Assembly (NCBI RefSeq): GCF_014697545.1
Contig: NZ_JACJSA010000005.1
Location: 124,001 to 188,000 of the forward strand
DNA: 64,000 bases
Direction of reading: 5' to 3'
Source of the DNA: Oscillatoria sp. FACHB-1407
GTDB taxonomy: Bacteria > Cyanobacteriota > Cyanobacteriia > Elainellales > Elainellaceae
Made by a program: the position numbers and the translations under genes. This document shows, piece by piece, positions 17,163 through 27,207 of the stretch (the first letter of the stretch is position 1; each line of letters starts with the position of its first letter). The notes beneath the pieces are model-generated. The model saw nothing but the letters and a program-made list of their open reading frames with translations, had not been told where the DNA came from and made no database searches.

Positions 17163-19811
17163 TTACTGCGTCACCAATTCAGGTTCAGCCTCACCGGACT
17201 CGCTGTTAAACAGTGCGGCATCGAGTCTACATCCCTGAAAGGCCAACACATATAGCTCTTTCAGGTCGTTAATCAGCGGATAGCGAGGATTTGCCCCGGT
17301 GCATTGATCATCAAACGCCTGCTCTGCCATCTCTTCCACTTTTTCGTAGAATTCCCGGTCTTCGCCCTTGAGCGTTTCCTTAATCGTGGCAGGAATATCA
17401 AGTTGATGTTTCAACGTTTCGATCACCTCAATCAGTTTTTCCACCTTCTCATCGGGGGTGTTGCCTCCCAATCGCAGATAGTCTGCAATTTGGGCATACC
17501 GATCTTTGGCGTTGGGATACTTGTACTGCGGGAAGATGGCTTGCTTGAAGGGCACATCGGTTGCGTTGTAGCGAATCACATGAGAGATCATCAGGGCATT
17601 CGCCAAGCCGTGAGGCACATGGAAGGTCGATCCCAGTTTGTGGGCCATCGAGTGGCAGACTCCCAGGAAAGCATTAGCAAATGCCATTCCGGCGATCGTT
17701 GCGGCGTAGTGGACTTTCTCTCGTGCGATCGGGTCTTTGGCTCCGTTGGCGTAGGCACTGGGCAGGTATTCAAACAACAGGGCGATCGCCTCCAGTGCCA
17801 AGCCATTGGTGAACTCACTCGCAACTACTGACACATAGGCTTCTAGCGCATGGGTCAGGGCATCAATGCCACCAAAGGCAGTCAGACCTTTGGGCATATT
17901 CATGACCAATTCCGGATCAACGATCGCCATGTTGGGGGTCAACGCATAGTCGGCAAGGGGATACTTGATTCCGGCTTTTTCATCGGTCACAACGGCAAAT
18001 GGAGTGACTTCTGAACCCGTGCCCGATGTGGTAGGAATCGCCACCATCATGGCTTTTTGTCCCAACGCTGGCAGTTCATATACCCGCTTGCGAATGTCCA
18101 TAAACCGCATCGCCAAGCCTTCAAACTCCACTTCGGGCTGTTCATACATCAGCCACATCACTTTGGCAGCATCCATCGGAGAACCACCCCCGATCGCAAT
18201 AATCACATCGGGTTGATAGCTCCGCAGCAGTGCCAATCCTTTGTTGACGGTGGCGAAAGTGGGATCAGGCTCGACATCGTGAAAGATGTCATATTGCACC
18301 CCAATTTCTTCTAAAACGCGGGTGACATGGTCAAGCACACCCAACTTAAACAACGGAGTGTCCGTCACAATGAAGGCACGTTTCTTATCTGCCAACTCCC
18401 GCAGTGCCACAGGCAGACACCCATACTTGAAGTAGATCTTGGGCGGCACCCGGAACCACAGCATGTTTTCTCGCCGCTGCGAAATGGTTTTGATGTTGAG
18501 CAGGTGATGCACACCTACGTTCTCCGACACCGAGTTGCCACCCCAACTACCGCAACCCAGGGTCAGCGACGGGTCGAGCTTGAAGTTATACAAATCGCCG
18601 ATCGCCCCTTGCGACGATGGCGTGTTGATCAACACCCGCGCGGTTTTCATCGTATTCTCGAAGTAGGCGATGTCATCTAGATTGGCAGGATTGGTATAGA
18701 GCACTGCCGTGTGTCCGGGACCCCCAAAGTTGATCAGCTGCACTGCTTTGCCAACCGCATCATTAAATTGGGTTGCTCGATACATCGCCAAAATGGGAGA
18801 GAGCTTTTCATAGGCAAAAGGCTCATTAACGCTGATGTCGGTCACTTCCCCAATCAACACCTTCGTTCCTTCAGGAACAGTGATCTCAGCCTGTTTTGCC
18901 AGGTCAGCGACCGTTTGTCCGACGATCGCCGCATTTAAGCGTCCATTCTTGAGAATTAAACTGCCAACTTTTTCTTTTTCATCAGGCGTCAGGAAGTAGG
19001 CACCGCGAGCGAAGAACTCCTGTTTCACCTGCTCATACACGGCATCCTCAACGACCACCGATTGCTCAGAGGCGCAGATCATGCCGTTGTCAAAGGTCTT
19101 GCTCAACAGAATGGAGCTAACTGCGGTTTGAATATCTGCCGTTGCATCAATTACCGCCGGGGTGTTGCCTGCCCCCACACCCAGTGAGGGGTGCCCCGAA
19201 GAGTAAGCCGCTCGTACCATGCCGGGACCACCCGTTGCCAGAATCAGCTTCACATCGGAGTGCTGCATCAAGGCTTGTGACAACTCTACAGTAGGTTCGT
19301 CAATCCAGCCGATGATATCTGCTGGAGCACCTGCGGCGACAGCTGCATCGAGGACTAATTGAGCCGCCGCGATCGTGCAGTTTTTGGCACGGGGGTGAGG
19401 CGAAAAGATAATGGCGTTGCGCGTTTTGAGCGAAATCAACGCCTTAAAGATAGCTGTTGAAGTCGGGTTTGTGGTGGGAATAATACCTGCCAAAATGCCC
19501 ACAGGCTCAGCAATTTTTTGCACACCAAATGACTTATCTTCTTCAATCACACCACAGGTTTTTTCGTGTTTGTATTTGTTGTAGATATACTCTGACGCAA
19601 AGTGATTTTTGATCACTTTATCTTCTACAACCCCCATTCCTGTTTCTGCAACAGCCGCTTTTGCTAATGGAATTCGAGCACTATTAGCAGCCTGTGCTGC
19701 TTTCTTAAAAATGACATCGACTTGCTCTTGTGAAAAAGTAGCAAACTTCTCTTGTGCAGCTTTCACTCGCTGAATTAGTGCTTCAAGTTCTTGAATGTTG
19801 GTAACAGTCAT
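17163..19811 (-). CDS. adhE: Bifunctional acetaldehyde-CoA/alcohol dehydrogenase
   Basis: 882 residues, standard AdhE length. The N-terminal half is the CoA-acylating aldehyde dehydrogenase with the catalytic cysteine in GMICASEQS (about residue 245). The C-terminal half is the iron-dependent alcohol dehydrogenase with GGGSPMDAAK, GGIDALTHALEAYVS and the metal histidines in CHSMAHKLGSTFHVPHG. It reduces acetyl-CoA to ethanol, regenerating 2 NAD+, and polymerises into spirosomes in other bacteria. GAAAGGAAA lies about 8 bases before the ATG. It follows pflA by 86 bp on the same strand with no obvious promoter between, so co-transcription with pflA is likely. Confidence 0.96.
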   Translation of the reverse strand: MTVTNIQELEALIQRVKAAQEKFATFSQEQVDVIFKKAAQAANSARIPLAKAAVAETGMGVVEDKVIKNHFASEYIYNKYKHEKTCGVIEEDKSFGVQKIAEPVGILAGIIPTTNPTSTAIFKALISLKTRNAIIFSPHPRAKNCTIAAAQLVLDAAVAAGAPADIIGWIDEPTVELSQALMQHSDVKLILATGGPGMVRAAYSSGHPSLGVGAGNTPAVIDATADIQTAVSSILLSKTFDNGMICASEQSVVVEDAVYEQVKQEFFARGAYFLTPDEKEKVGSLILKNGRLNAAIVGQTVADLAKQAEITVPEGTKVLIGEVTDISVNEPFAYEKLSPILAMYRATQFNDAVGKAVQLINFGGPGHTAVLYTNPANLDDIAYFENTMKTARVLINTPSSQGAIGDLYNFKLDPSLTLGCGSWGGNSVSENVGVHHLLNIKTISQRRENMLWFRVPPKIYFKYGCLPVALRELADKKRAFIVTDTPLFKLGVLDHVTRVLEEIGVQYDIFHDVEPDPTFATVNKGLALLRSYQPDVIIAIGGGSPMDAAKVMWLMYEQPEVEFEGLAMRFMDIRKRVYELPALGQKAMMVAIPTTSGTGSEVTPFAVVTDEKAGIKYPLADYALTPNMAIVDPELVMNMPKGLTAFGGIDALTHALEAYVSVVASEFTNGLALEAIALLFEYLPSAYANGAKDPIAREKVHYAATIAGMAFANAFLGVCHSMAHKLGSTFHVPHGLANALMISHVIRYNATDVPFKQAIFPQYKYPNAKDRYAQIADYLRLGGNTPDEKVEKLIEVIETLKHQLDIPATIKETLKGEDREFYEKVEEMAEQAFDDQCTGANPRYPLINDLKELYVLAFQGCRLDAALFNSESGEAEPELVTQ

Positions 19812-19897
19812 GATAGTTTTCCTTTCTTGAGTTCTTCTGGGCTTTGAGTCAACAATCGATCGCTTCTGTCAACCTTGAAACACGTCGCTCTAATTAA

Positions 19898-20626
19898 TCA
19901 GGCAGCTTTAAGTCCTCGACTTTCAAAAATATGAATGGTTTGATCCACTACCTCTGATGTTGGAGGTTGGGTATCTTTGAGTTGATAGTCATAGCCCAAT
20001 TGCTCCCACTTGTATTCACCCATTTTGTGAAAGGGCAGAATTTCAACCTTTTCAACGTTTTTCAGTGTGGCTACAAAATCTGCTAATCCTTCAACATTGG
20101 GAGTTGGATCGGTCAAACCGGGCACTAACACAAACCGAATCCAGGCGGGTTTGTGAATTTCATTCAAATACCGAGCAAATTTGAGGGTGGGTTCGATGGA
20201 GACATGAGTTACGGTCGTGTAAAGGTCAGGGTCAAAGGATTTGATATCCAACAAGACGAGATCGACATATTCCAAAACGGGTTTAGCAGCTTCTAAATCG
20301 GTATAACCTGAAGTATCCAGAGCCGTATGAAAGCCGCTTTCCTTGCATCGTTTCAGCAACTCACGGACAAACTCCGGTTGCATCAATGGCTCACCCCCGC
20401 TCACCGTGACTCCTCCTGGAAACTGAATGTAGGAGGCGTAAGCCTGTATCTCGTGCATCAGATCATCTACGGTGGCTTCTTTGCCATCGGACGGATGGCG
20501 ACAGTCGGGGTTGTGACAATACAGACAACGCAGCGGACATCCTTGAGTGAAAACCACAAAGCGGAGTCCAGGACCATCAACCGTACCACAGGTTTCAATC
20601 GAGTGAATGCGTCCAGTAGTTGTCAT
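19898..20626 (-). CDS. pflA: Pyruvate formate-lyase activating enzyme
   Basis: 242-residue radical SAM enzyme that installs the glycyl radical on PflB. The CxxxCxxC cluster motif is CPLRCLYC at about residues 30-37, followed by HNPDC. The N-terminus IHSIETCGTVDGPGLRFVVF, TVSGGEPLMQPEFV and ALDTSGY are typical of PflA. Needs flavodoxin or ferredoxin as electron donor. It has its own candidate promoter (20707-20744) carrying the CCTCA direct repeat shared with pflB and ppsA, and lies between pflB and adhE. Confidence 0.95.
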   Translation of the reverse strand: MTTTGRIHSIETCGTVDGPGLRFVVFTQGCPLRCLYCHNPDCRHPSDGKEATVDDLMHEIQAYASYIQFPGGVTVSGGEPLMQPEFVRELLKRCKESGFHTALDTSGYTDLEAAKPVLEYVDLVLLDIKSFDPDLYTTVTHVSIEPTLKFARYLNEIHKPAWIRFVLVPGLTDPTPNVEGLADFVATLKNVEKVEILPFHKMGEYKWEQLGYDYQLKDTQPPTSEVVDQTIHIFESRGLKAA

Positions 20627-20706
20627 AAAGACAGAAATGAGAGGGTTGCTGTAGACGAGAAATGAATGGAGTCGTGAGATTTCACAGTCCTCAAATTCGT
20701 TTCTAC

Positions 20707-20744
20707 TTTGAGTTATAAGGCAACAATTTGAGGAAGTTGTGAGG
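20707..20744 (-). promoter_or_regulatory. pflA promoter with CCTCA direct repeats
   Basis: On the minus strand CCTCACAACTTCCTCA (20744-20729) has CCTCA twice with 11-nt spacing. A TATAA starts 16 nt after the start of the second CCTCA. The same box and spacing precede pflB and ppsA. No -35 hexamer is apparent, as expected for an activator-dependent promoter. The implied leader is about 80 nt. Confidence 0.6.
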
Positions 20745-20753
20745 CACAGAAAT

Positions 20754-20806
20754 AGGGTTAAAAGAAAGGGCGATCGCCCCTTTAACAGACGATCGCCCCT
20801 AACCCT
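20754..20806 (-). terminator. Nested inverted repeat between pflB and pflA
   Basis: Outer arms AGGGTTA/TAACCCT (20754-20760 and 20800-20806) and inner arms built on GGGCGATCG/CGATCGCCC (20768-20776 and 20790-20798). The T-rich 3' side on the minus strand (CCCTTTCTTTT) fits a pflB terminator or a processing site that separates pflB from pflA transcripts. Confidence 0.5.
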
Positions 20807-20831
20807 CTTTTACACGGGAGTCGAGAGAAAC

Positions 20832-23060
20832 TTAGAACCGTTCATGGAATGTGCGGCTAATCACATCTAACTGTTGTTCACGAGTCAGTTTGATGAAGTT
20901 AACCGCGTAACCCGATACTCGAATCGTGAGTTGCGGATACAGTTCGGGATGATCCATCGCATCGAGTAACATATCGCGGTTCAGCACGTTGACATTGAGA
21001 TGGAACCCCCCATCGTGGAAATAGCCATCTAACATCCGTACCAGATTATCGATGCGATCGCTGTCAGTTTTACCTAATGCCCCTGGCACTACAGAGAAGG
21101 TATTGGAAATCCCATCCTGCGCGTGTTGATAGGGCAGTTTGGCGACGGATTCGAGCGAGGCGATCGCCCCTTTGGTGTCACGTCCATGCATCGGGTTGGC
21201 ACCGGGAGCAAAGGGTTCCCCGGCTTTGCGTCCGTCGGGGGTGTTGCCCGTCTTCTTGCCGTACACCACGTTGGAGGTGATGGTTAACACCGATTGGGTT
21301 GGAACCGCATTGCGATAGGTCTTATGTTTGCGAATTTCGGTCATGAAATTCTTCACAAGCCAAATGGCAATCTCATCGACGCGATCGTCGTTGTTGCCGT
21401 ATTTGGGGAAGTCTCCTTCAATCTCGTAGTCTGTGGCTAAACCTTGCTCATTCCGAACGACCCGCACCCGGGCAAATTTGATTGCCGACAACGCATCCGC
21501 TACCACTGATAAACCAGCAATGCCACACGCCATTGTGCGAACAATATCGCGATCGTGCAATGCCATCTCAATCCGCTCATAGCAGTATTTGTCATGCATG
21601 TAGTGGATGACGTTCAACGTATTGACATAGGTTTTGGCTAACCATGCCGTCATCAACTTGAACTTAGCCAGCACATCGTTGTATTCCAGATAATCCCCAA
21701 CAACCGGGGCATAGGCAGGGGCAATCTGTTCGCCAGATTTTTCATCCTTACCGCCATTGATGGCATAGAGCAACGTCTTGGCAAGGTTAACCCGTGCGCC
21801 AAAGAACTGCATCTGTTTGCCAATCTTCATCGCAGAGACACAGCAGGCGATCGCATAGTCATCCCCCCAATAGGGACGCATCAGATCGTCGTTTTCGTAT
21901 TGGATGGAACTGGTTTGCTCAGAGACTTTGGCGCAGAACCGCTTGAAGTTTTCTGGCAATTTCTCTGACCACAACACCGTCAGGTTGGGTTCGGGCGCAG
22001 GCCCCAAGGTATAGAGGGTGTTGAGAATGCGGAAGCTAGTTTGGGTGACGAGCGGTCTGCCATCTTCACCCACACCACCGATACACTCGGTCACCCAGGT
22101 GGGGTCACCAGAGAACAACTCGTTATAGTCGGGAGTCCGCAGGAACCGCACCATCCGCAGTTTCATCACGAAGTGATCAATGATTTCCTGCAATTCGGTT
22201 TCAGTAATGATGCCATTCTTCAGATCGCGTGCCGCATAAACGTCCAGGAAGGTGGAGATGCGCCCGATCGACATGGCTGCACCATTTTGCTCCTTCACAG
22301 CGGCTAGATAGCCAAAATAGAGCCACTGAACGGCTTCTTTAGTGGTAGTTGCAGGGCGACCAATATCAAAGCCATAGTTGGCTGCCATTTCTTTCAGCTC
22401 AAACAAAGCTCTGACTTGCTCGGACAACTCTTCCCGTAGACGAATAACATCTTCGTCAATCACATCGCCTTCTAACGCAACGTATTGATCTTTTTTATCG
22501 TCAATCAGGCGATCGACCCCATACAACGCCACCCGCCGATAATCTCCAATAATTCGTCCGCGACCATAGGCATCGGGCAGTCCAGTAATGACGCCAGAGT
22601 GCCGTGCTAATCGCATTTCACGGGTATAGGCATCAAACACACCGTCATTGTGGGTCTTGCGGTACTTTGTAAAAATCTCTTTAGTGCCAGAATCCAGTTC
22701 ATAGCCATATGCCTTTAAGGAAGCGTCTACAGTGCGAATTCCGCCAAACGGCATAATGGCACGTTTCAGCGGTTTGTCAGTTTGTAAGCCAACGATCTGT
22801 TCTAACGGTTGATCGATGTAGCCTGGTGCATGAGCCGTGATAGTTGATGGTACTTTTGTATCGGTGTCGAGCACTCCTTTTTCCCGCTCTTGCCGCATCA
22901 GTTCGCAAACTTGTTGCCATAAAGAACGAGTTCGCTCTGTGGAACTCGTTAAAAAGGTTTCATCTCCTGTGTAGGGAGTGTAATTTTTTTGAATGAAATC
23001 TCGAACATTAATTTCATCCGTCCATGTACCCGGTAAAAATCCGTTCCATTGTTCAAACAT
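20832..23060 (-). CDS. pflB: Formate C-acetyltransferase (pyruvate formate-lyase)
   Basis: 742 residues. It cleaves pyruvate with CoA to acetyl-CoA and formate by a glycyl-radical mechanism, in the cytosol under anoxia. The tandem catalytic cysteines are in [12 protein letters not shown] and the glycyl-radical site is [12 protein letters not shown] near the C-terminus. The N-terminus [20 protein letters not shown] marks the true start at 23060, with AGG before it; an in-frame extension of 86 codons runs through non-coding leader and REP sequence. A CCTCA-type promoter lies 52-90 bp upstream. The operon order is pflB, pflA, adhE. Confidence 0.96.
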   Translation of the reverse strand: MFEQWNGFLPGTWTDEINVRDFIQKNYTPYTGDETFLTSSTERTRSLWQQVCELMRQEREKGVLDTDTKVPSTITAHAPGYIDQPLEQIVGLQTDKPLKRAIMPFGGIRTVDASLKAYGYELDSGTKEIFTKYRKTHNDGVFDAYTREMRLARHSGVITGLPDAYGRGRIIGDYRRVALYGVDRLIDDKKDQYVALEGDVIDEDVIRLREELSEQVRALFELKEMAANYGFDIGRPATTTKEAVQWLYFGYLAAVKEQNGAAMSIGRISTFLDVYAARDLKNGIITETELQEIIDHFVMKLRMVRFLRTPDYNELFSGDPTWVTECIGGVGEDGRPLVTQTSFRILNTLYTLGPAPEPNLTVLWSEKLPENFKRFCAKVSEQTSSIQYENDDLMRPYWGDDYAIACCVSAMKIGKQMQFFGARVNLAKTLLYAINGGKDEKSGEQIAPAYAPVVGDYLEYNDVLAKFKLMTAWLAKTYVNTLNVIHYMHDKYCYERIEMALHDRDIVRTMACGIAGLSVVADALSAIKFARVRVVRNEQGLATDYEIEGDFPKYGNNDDRVDEIAIWLVKNFMTEIRKHKTYRNAVPTQSVLTITSNVVYGKKTGNTPDGRKAGEPFAPGANPMHGRDTKGAIASLESVAKLPYQHAQDGISNTFSVVPGALGKTDSDRIDNLVRMLDGYFHDGGFHLNVNVLNRDMLLDAMDHPELYPQLTIRVSGYAVNFIKLTREQQLDVISRTFHERF

Positions 23061-23111
23061 AAGACCTGCTCCCCAATTATTGAAGGGATTGTTGGGGTTG
23101 ATGTGTTCTAT

Positions 23112-23150
23112 ATGTTCTTTATAGGTAAAAGTTTTGAGGAAGTTGTGAGG
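23112..23150 (-). promoter_or_regulatory. pflB promoter with CCTCA direct repeats
   Basis: On the minus strand the box CCTCACAACTTCCTCA (23150-23135) is identical over 16 bases to the pflA box. TATAAA (23123-23118) starts 16 nt after the start of the second CCTCA. The implied leader is about 50 nt. Confidence 0.62.
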
Positions 23151-23203
23151 AAGGGAGAAAAGGATAAACGATAAAGGATGAAGGATAAAAAGTGAGGAGT
23201 ACG

Positions 23204-23231
23204 GTAGGGGCGTTTCGCGAAACGCCCTGAC
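23204..23231. repeat. REP palindrome copy
   Basis: GTAGGGGCGTTTCGCGAAAC followed by GCCCTGAC, between the amine oxidase stop and the pflB promoter. One arm end differs from the perfect palindrome. The hairpin could also stop transcription from the amine oxidase. Confidence 0.75.
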
Positions 23232-23244
23232 AGCAATGTTCCGT

Positions 23245-25281
23245 TTATGAAGCAGGTTTTCGCAGATCAAGGGCAGGATTGCGATCGAAAAAGTTAACGG
23301 GTTTGAGCATAAAGCCATGCCATGCTGTCGGCATAATCGGCCAATCTTCCGAGACAGTGACGTGATGGAATCCCAGCGTATACCAGGTCACGATGTCGGT
23401 ATCGGCGATCGCCCGATTTTGGTTTGTCCAGGTCGGCAGTCCATCGTCGCCTTTGCTCTGGTTGGGATACTTCCCAGCCGCATAGATTTCATCAGGATTG
23501 TAGGGCGTGACCCACAGTTGATGTTTCACAAACCCGGCACGACGGGTGGGATAGTCTTCCGGCATCAGCAAATTTACACCATTGGCTTTTGGCATGATCT
23601 GATAGCTGGTTGGATTACCGACAAAATTTTGGTGATCCGAGCTAACCACTCGCCAGCGAGAGGGGCGATCGTAGCTCAGGTTGAGCTTGGCATCGCTTTC
23701 GGTTGTGAGCACCTGTGTGGTGGGTTGCCAGAGGCTACGACGGGGATGATCAGTCGGAAGAGACTGAGTGGCGATCGCATCTTTGACAATGCGATTGGTC
23801 GTCCCGTCGATATCCAGATCTAACCGGAAACTAAAGAAGTGGTCGTGGTTGATGCCCACCAATCCCGGAGCCAGGAGAGTGCCATAGGTCGTATCATCCG
23901 CCGCCGTGGGGTCTGACATGGATTGAGCTAACACTCCCTTGACGCCATCCATCCCCGTTGCACCGACCATCACTTGAATCGTGCCCGTCTGGCTAAACAC
24001 CCAATCCAGCGCGTAGTCGTAGTTGCCGATGGTGGAAATCATGCGCACGACGAGATCGACCTGGGGACGACCTTCGTAGGTTTGGTTGATCACTTCGCTA
24101 TGTCGCCACACTGGATCACCCTGCGATCGCTCAAACACACAAATTGCATTCTCTGCCGTGTAGGGATTGCCCTCGTCATCGGCTAGCGTCGGGCTAATGA
24201 AGGTGGCTGTGGTGGGGCAATCAATCCCGGCAACGAGTGACGTGGCTAACAAGCCAAAGCCATACTCACCCGTATCCATATAAGTGCGGTAATACCAGGC
24301 TTCACCGGAATCCATATAGGGAACGAAGATTTCAGACAGCGCACCTTGGTAGAGAATGGGGCGTTTGCGTCCGTTATCGTCGTAATTCACGAGGGAAAGG
24401 ATGGTGCCCAACCGCCGATCAAATCGCAGGTGAAATGACCACTTTTGCCAGTTGATCAGGCGGTTGTCAAAGGTGATATTGCTGCCTTCGGGTTGGGCGA
24501 TCGCGGTTGGTTTGAGAGGAGGACGGAGTTGACCGACGGATGCCTCATCGTAGGCATGGGAGTCGGGACTGATGGGAATAATGCCCTGATCAATCACGCG
24601 CAACACTTCTTTTTGATTCAAATCAACGATCGCCAACACTCCCTCGATCGGCTTCCCAAAAATATTGTTTTTCGTGCCGCGTGTGTCAAAGCAAGGCACT
24701 TTGAGTAATCGGCGTCCTTCTTCTTCCGGTTGCCCGTAATAGCCCACCGCCAGTGGCGCACAGAAGACCTGAGTGAAGTCTGTAATGCCCCGTTTTTGCA
24801 TCGCGGCTTGCCATTCGGGATGGCTAATCGTTAGCTCTGTAACGCCAATGATTTCTTCTAACAACAGGCTGGGTTGCACACCCTCAACCTGCTCCCAGGA
24901 TGTGAGCGATCGCCCCACCAGATCGACAACCGCTTCGTAGGTGTCTGCCCCCTGCTTAACAATGGCAAACGCCGATCGCGGCACTGCATCGCCCGGTTGC
25001 CACTCCAGCACCTGCGGTTTCGGTGGCTCGTGCAGGGTGATTAACGGAAAGCGACTGTCGGCGTTGATGTGACCTGCCGTGGTCAACACCTGCTTCACCA
25101 CAGCATATTCCTCCGCTGTGAGCGCATCCATTGGGTGAAGTAGAGGAGTTTGAGCCAGCACGGGAGCACCGACAAAACCAGGACCCATACCTATAAGGGT
25201 GATAGCGGCGATCGCTAACAAGGTCACCAAACTAACAACGACAAATCGCCAGCGCAACCCCAATCTCCTGAAGATCCCCAT
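23245..25281 (-). CDS. Copper amine oxidase (primary-amine oxidase), exported
   Basis: 678 residues. It oxidises primary amines to aldehydes with release of ammonia and H2O2, using copper and a self-made topaquinone. The topaquinone precursor is the tyrosine of [13 protein letters not shown] (about residue 418); copper histidines are in [15 protein letters not shown] (about 475) and [10 protein letters not shown] (about 655). An N-terminal hydrophobic segment ([18 protein letters not shown]) and a following ALA-type site VLAQTPLL indicate export. The start at 25281 is set by CAGGAG 9-13 bases upstream. It sits directly upstream of pflB but with its own transcript likely. Confidence 0.9.
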   Translation of the reverse strand: MGIFRRLGLRWRFVVVSLVTLLAIAAITLIGMGPGFVGAPVLAQTPLLHPMDALTAEEYAVVKQVLTTAGHINADSRFPLITLHEPPKPQVLEWQPGDAVPRSAFAIVKQGADTYEAVVDLVGRSLTSWEQVEGVQPSLLLEEIIGVTELTISHPEWQAAMQKRGITDFTQVFCAPLAVGYYGQPEEEGRRLLKVPCFDTRGTKNNIFGKPIEGVLAIVDLNQKEVLRVIDQGIIPISPDSHAYDEASVGQLRPPLKPTAIAQPEGSNITFDNRLINWQKWSFHLRFDRRLGTILSLVNYDDNGRKRPILYQGALSEIFVPYMDSGEAWYYRTYMDTGEYGFGLLATSLVAGIDCPTTATFISPTLADDEGNPYTAENAICVFERSQGDPVWRHSEVINQTYEGRPQVDLVVRMISTIGNYDYALDWVFSQTGTIQVMVGATGMDGVKGVLAQSMSDPTAADDTTYGTLLAPGLVGINHDHFFSFRLDLDIDGTTNRIVKDAIATQSLPTDHPRRSLWQPTTQVLTTESDAKLNLSYDRPSRWRVVSSDHQNFVGNPTSYQIMPKANGVNLLMPEDYPTRRAGFVKHQLWVTPYNPDEIYAAGKYPNQSKGDDGLPTWTNQNRAIADTDIVTWYTLGFHHVTVSEDWPIMPTAWHGFMLKPVNFFDRNPALDLRKPAS

Positions 25282-25375
25282 CGTCTGACTCCTGAGCAAA
25301 GATTGGGTGAGTTTAGCAAGTGAATTGTTATCAAAAGCGTTAAACCAGATACCAAACTCACAGCCATATCGTTAC

Positions 25376-25408
25376 AAAAAAACCGACTGTTTAGGCTAAA
25401 CAGTCGGT
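25376..25408 (-). terminator. Terminator of the universal stress protein gene
   Basis: ACCGACTGTTTA-GCC-TAAACAGTCGGT, a perfect 12-bp stem on the minus strand, followed by seven T residues. It lies 57 bp past the usp stop. Confidence 0.88.
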
Positions 25409-25465
25409 GATTGTACTCTCTCAAAATTCAATACTCAATGCTCGATCGATGCATCTGGTAGACCT

Positions 25466-26002
25466 CTAAACAGGAGTGGCGATCGCTTCTTGTTCCGTTG
25501 TATCGGCTGGCCGAGCATCAGCCTGTCCTTGCACGACAAACACTGAACAGGGAGCATGATGCAACACATAATTGCTGACGCTACCTAACACAAATTCGCT
25601 CAACCCAGAACGACCCCGCCGACCCATCACAATCAAATCTGCACTCCACGTTCCAGCAAGGGAACAAATGGCACGACCCGGATCACCCACATTTTGTGAG
25701 AATTCCGCTGTTACTCCTTCATTTAATGCACTCGCTGCACGATTCCGCAGGAAATCGAGAGCATGTTCCTCATATTGATGCCACCGCTTTGCATACTCCT
25801 CGATCGCCTCTCCATACATCGCTGGATAGTAGGAGTCTAACCCTGGAGCAACAGGCATGGTTGGATAGTTATCTTCAAATGGAGTCAACACATGCAGCAA
25901 CATCAAACTGGCATTCGTTGCTTTTGCCAGAGTAACGGCTTCATCAAATACGCGATTTCCCATGTTTGAATTATCTAGGGCAACTAGAATCTTCTGAAAC
26001 AT
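25466..26002 (-). CDS. Universal stress protein UspA family
   Basis: 178 residues, single USP domain. The N-terminal ILVALDNSNMGNRVFDEA strand-turn and the ATP-binding motif G-2x-G-9x-G(S) in GRRGRSGLSEFVLGSVSNY place it in the nucleotide-binding class. A longer insert between beta2 and alpha2 (PTMPVAPGLDSYYPAMYGEA) is common in cyanobacterial members. It has its own terminator and stands between the fermentation block and a transposase gene. Role inferred: survival under energy limitation or stress. Confidence 0.92.
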   Translation of the reverse strand: MFQKILVALDNSNMGNRVFDEAVTLAKATNASLMLLHVLTPFEDNYPTMPVAPGLDSYYPAMYGEAIEEYAKRWHQYEEHALDFLRNRAASALNEGVTAEFSQNVGDPGRAICSLAGTWSADLIVMGRRGRSGLSEFVLGSVSNYVLHHAPCSVFVVQGQADARPADTTEQEAIATPV

Positions 26003-26215
26003 AACCAGCCCCCTTTTTTATGTATGAAGTGTTAAGGGTGATGCAGTGAACGGTTAGAGAAGATGGTGTGATGCGAATGCTCCAACCACTTAAATTATCT
26101 CACTCCTCCGTGAGAGATGAACATTAAATTATAATTCGGTTGAGAACACACATGACTTTATCGGGTCGGCGTTATATTTGTGGGTTTACCCAATATTTTC
26201 CTGGCTAAACCACCT

Positions 26216-26758
26216 TTACCATTTTGATGGAGTGTCGGGATGTAACTGGTCTTGTTCCCACAAAGGCGGGTTGTTATGAATGTATGAGCGAATGTAGTTC
26301 AGTGCTTCTTCATCGCGAATGATACTTTCGTAATAGTCGCGCTGCCAAAGGGAGACACCAACCCTGTTTTGAATGAGGTTGATTTGTTTTGTAGAAACGG
26401 TTTTAAATGCCCCGATTAAACGCCCCAAGGACTTACGTTTTGTAGCGTCCTCGGTAGGGGCGTTTCGCGAAACGCCCCTACGGGGGGTATTGGTCAACAC
26501 CAAAATCCCATGCAAATGATTGGGCATGATAACCCATCGATCTAACTCAACATAAGAATATTGCGTTGACAACCATAGATAAGTCTGTTTGACAACTTGC
26601 CCCAATTCATTCAACTGCATCTCGCCATTCACAATTTCACCAAATAAACACTCTCTGCATTGCACACAAAGCGTGACGAAATAGAAGCCAGGTGATGAGT
26701 AATCATATCCCTTTAACCGAATCGATCGCCTGTGATGTTTGTCTGGATTATATTTCAC
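26216..26758 (-). CDS. REP-associated tyrosine transposase (RAYT, IS200-like Y1)
   Basis: 180 residues of the TnpA-REP/IS200-like family. The HUH motif is MPNHLHGILVL and the catalytic tyrosine is in the WQRDYYESI segment. The start HHRRSIRLKGYDYSSPGFYFVTL is the usual N-terminus. These domesticated transposases recognise and move REP hairpins. A perfect 28-bp REP palindrome lies inside the gene and encodes [10 protein letters not shown] in frame without breaking it. Several REP copies elsewhere in the window are likely substrates. The gene seems intact. Confidence 0.9.
   Translation of the reverse strand: MKYNPDKHHRRSIRLKGYDYSSPGFYFVTLCVQCRECLFGEIVNGEMQLNELGQVVKQTYLWLSTQYSYVELDRWVIMPNHLHGILVLTNTPRRGVSRNAPTEDATKRKSLGRLIGAFKTVSTKQINLIQNRVGVSLWQRDYYESIIRDEEALNYIRSYIHNNPPLWEQDQLHPDTPSKW
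26454..26481. repeat. Perfect 28-bp REP palindrome inside the transposase gene
   Basis: GTAGGGGCGTTTCG followed by its exact reverse complement. This is the best-preserved copy of the family found at 9900, 23204, 43341 and, diverged, at about 3666, 39428 and 45008. Confidence 0.9.
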
Positions 26759-27207
26759 AACGTTCTACCAATGCACCTGATTGATAGAATTCCCAGAAGA
26801 AAAGAGGCGATCGCAGCGAGTGTTTGAGGCGATGCAATTGAGGCGTTATACCAATTTGAACTGAAAAGGCGACGAATGTTTGTACGGGTTTGGCAGTGCC
26901 AAACCCCTCCGCAACTCTGATTTGCCCACAAACCTCTTTAAGTCGGTATTAAATGGAGTGATACCAATTCAATTTTTTAAGGCTACACATCTGACCCCTC
27001 CCAACCTCCCCTTACCAAGGGGAGGTGCCGCAGGCGGTGGGGTGTGATCTGTAGCCGTAATTTTGAGAATCGGTATAGCAACCCTAAATGATTTGTGAAA
27101 GTGCCCGCCCGATGGGCGGGCACTTTCACAAATCACCTTTTTCACAAATCAGATAGGACTGCTATATGAGGGGAGAGCTCTGAATAGAACTCTCCCTCAA
27201 TCAACCA
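26759..27207. other. Gene-free region between transposase and ppsA
   Basis: Contains CCTCCCCTTACCAAGGGGAGG (about 27006-27026, a dispersed palindrome also seen in a similar form near 3981) and the 93-bp hairpin element at 27074. The hairpin arms could also terminate ppsA. No ORF is supported. Confidence 0.65.
27074..27166 (+). mobile_element. 93-bp hairpin MITE (family D), copy 1
   Basis: Bounded by TATAGCAACCCTA and TAGGACTGCTATA. The centre is a strong hairpin TTTGTGAAAGTGCCCGCCC with its complement, and a second CACAAATC follows. A copy of identical length in inverted orientation lies at 30120-30212, on the other side of ppsA. Confidence 0.75.
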
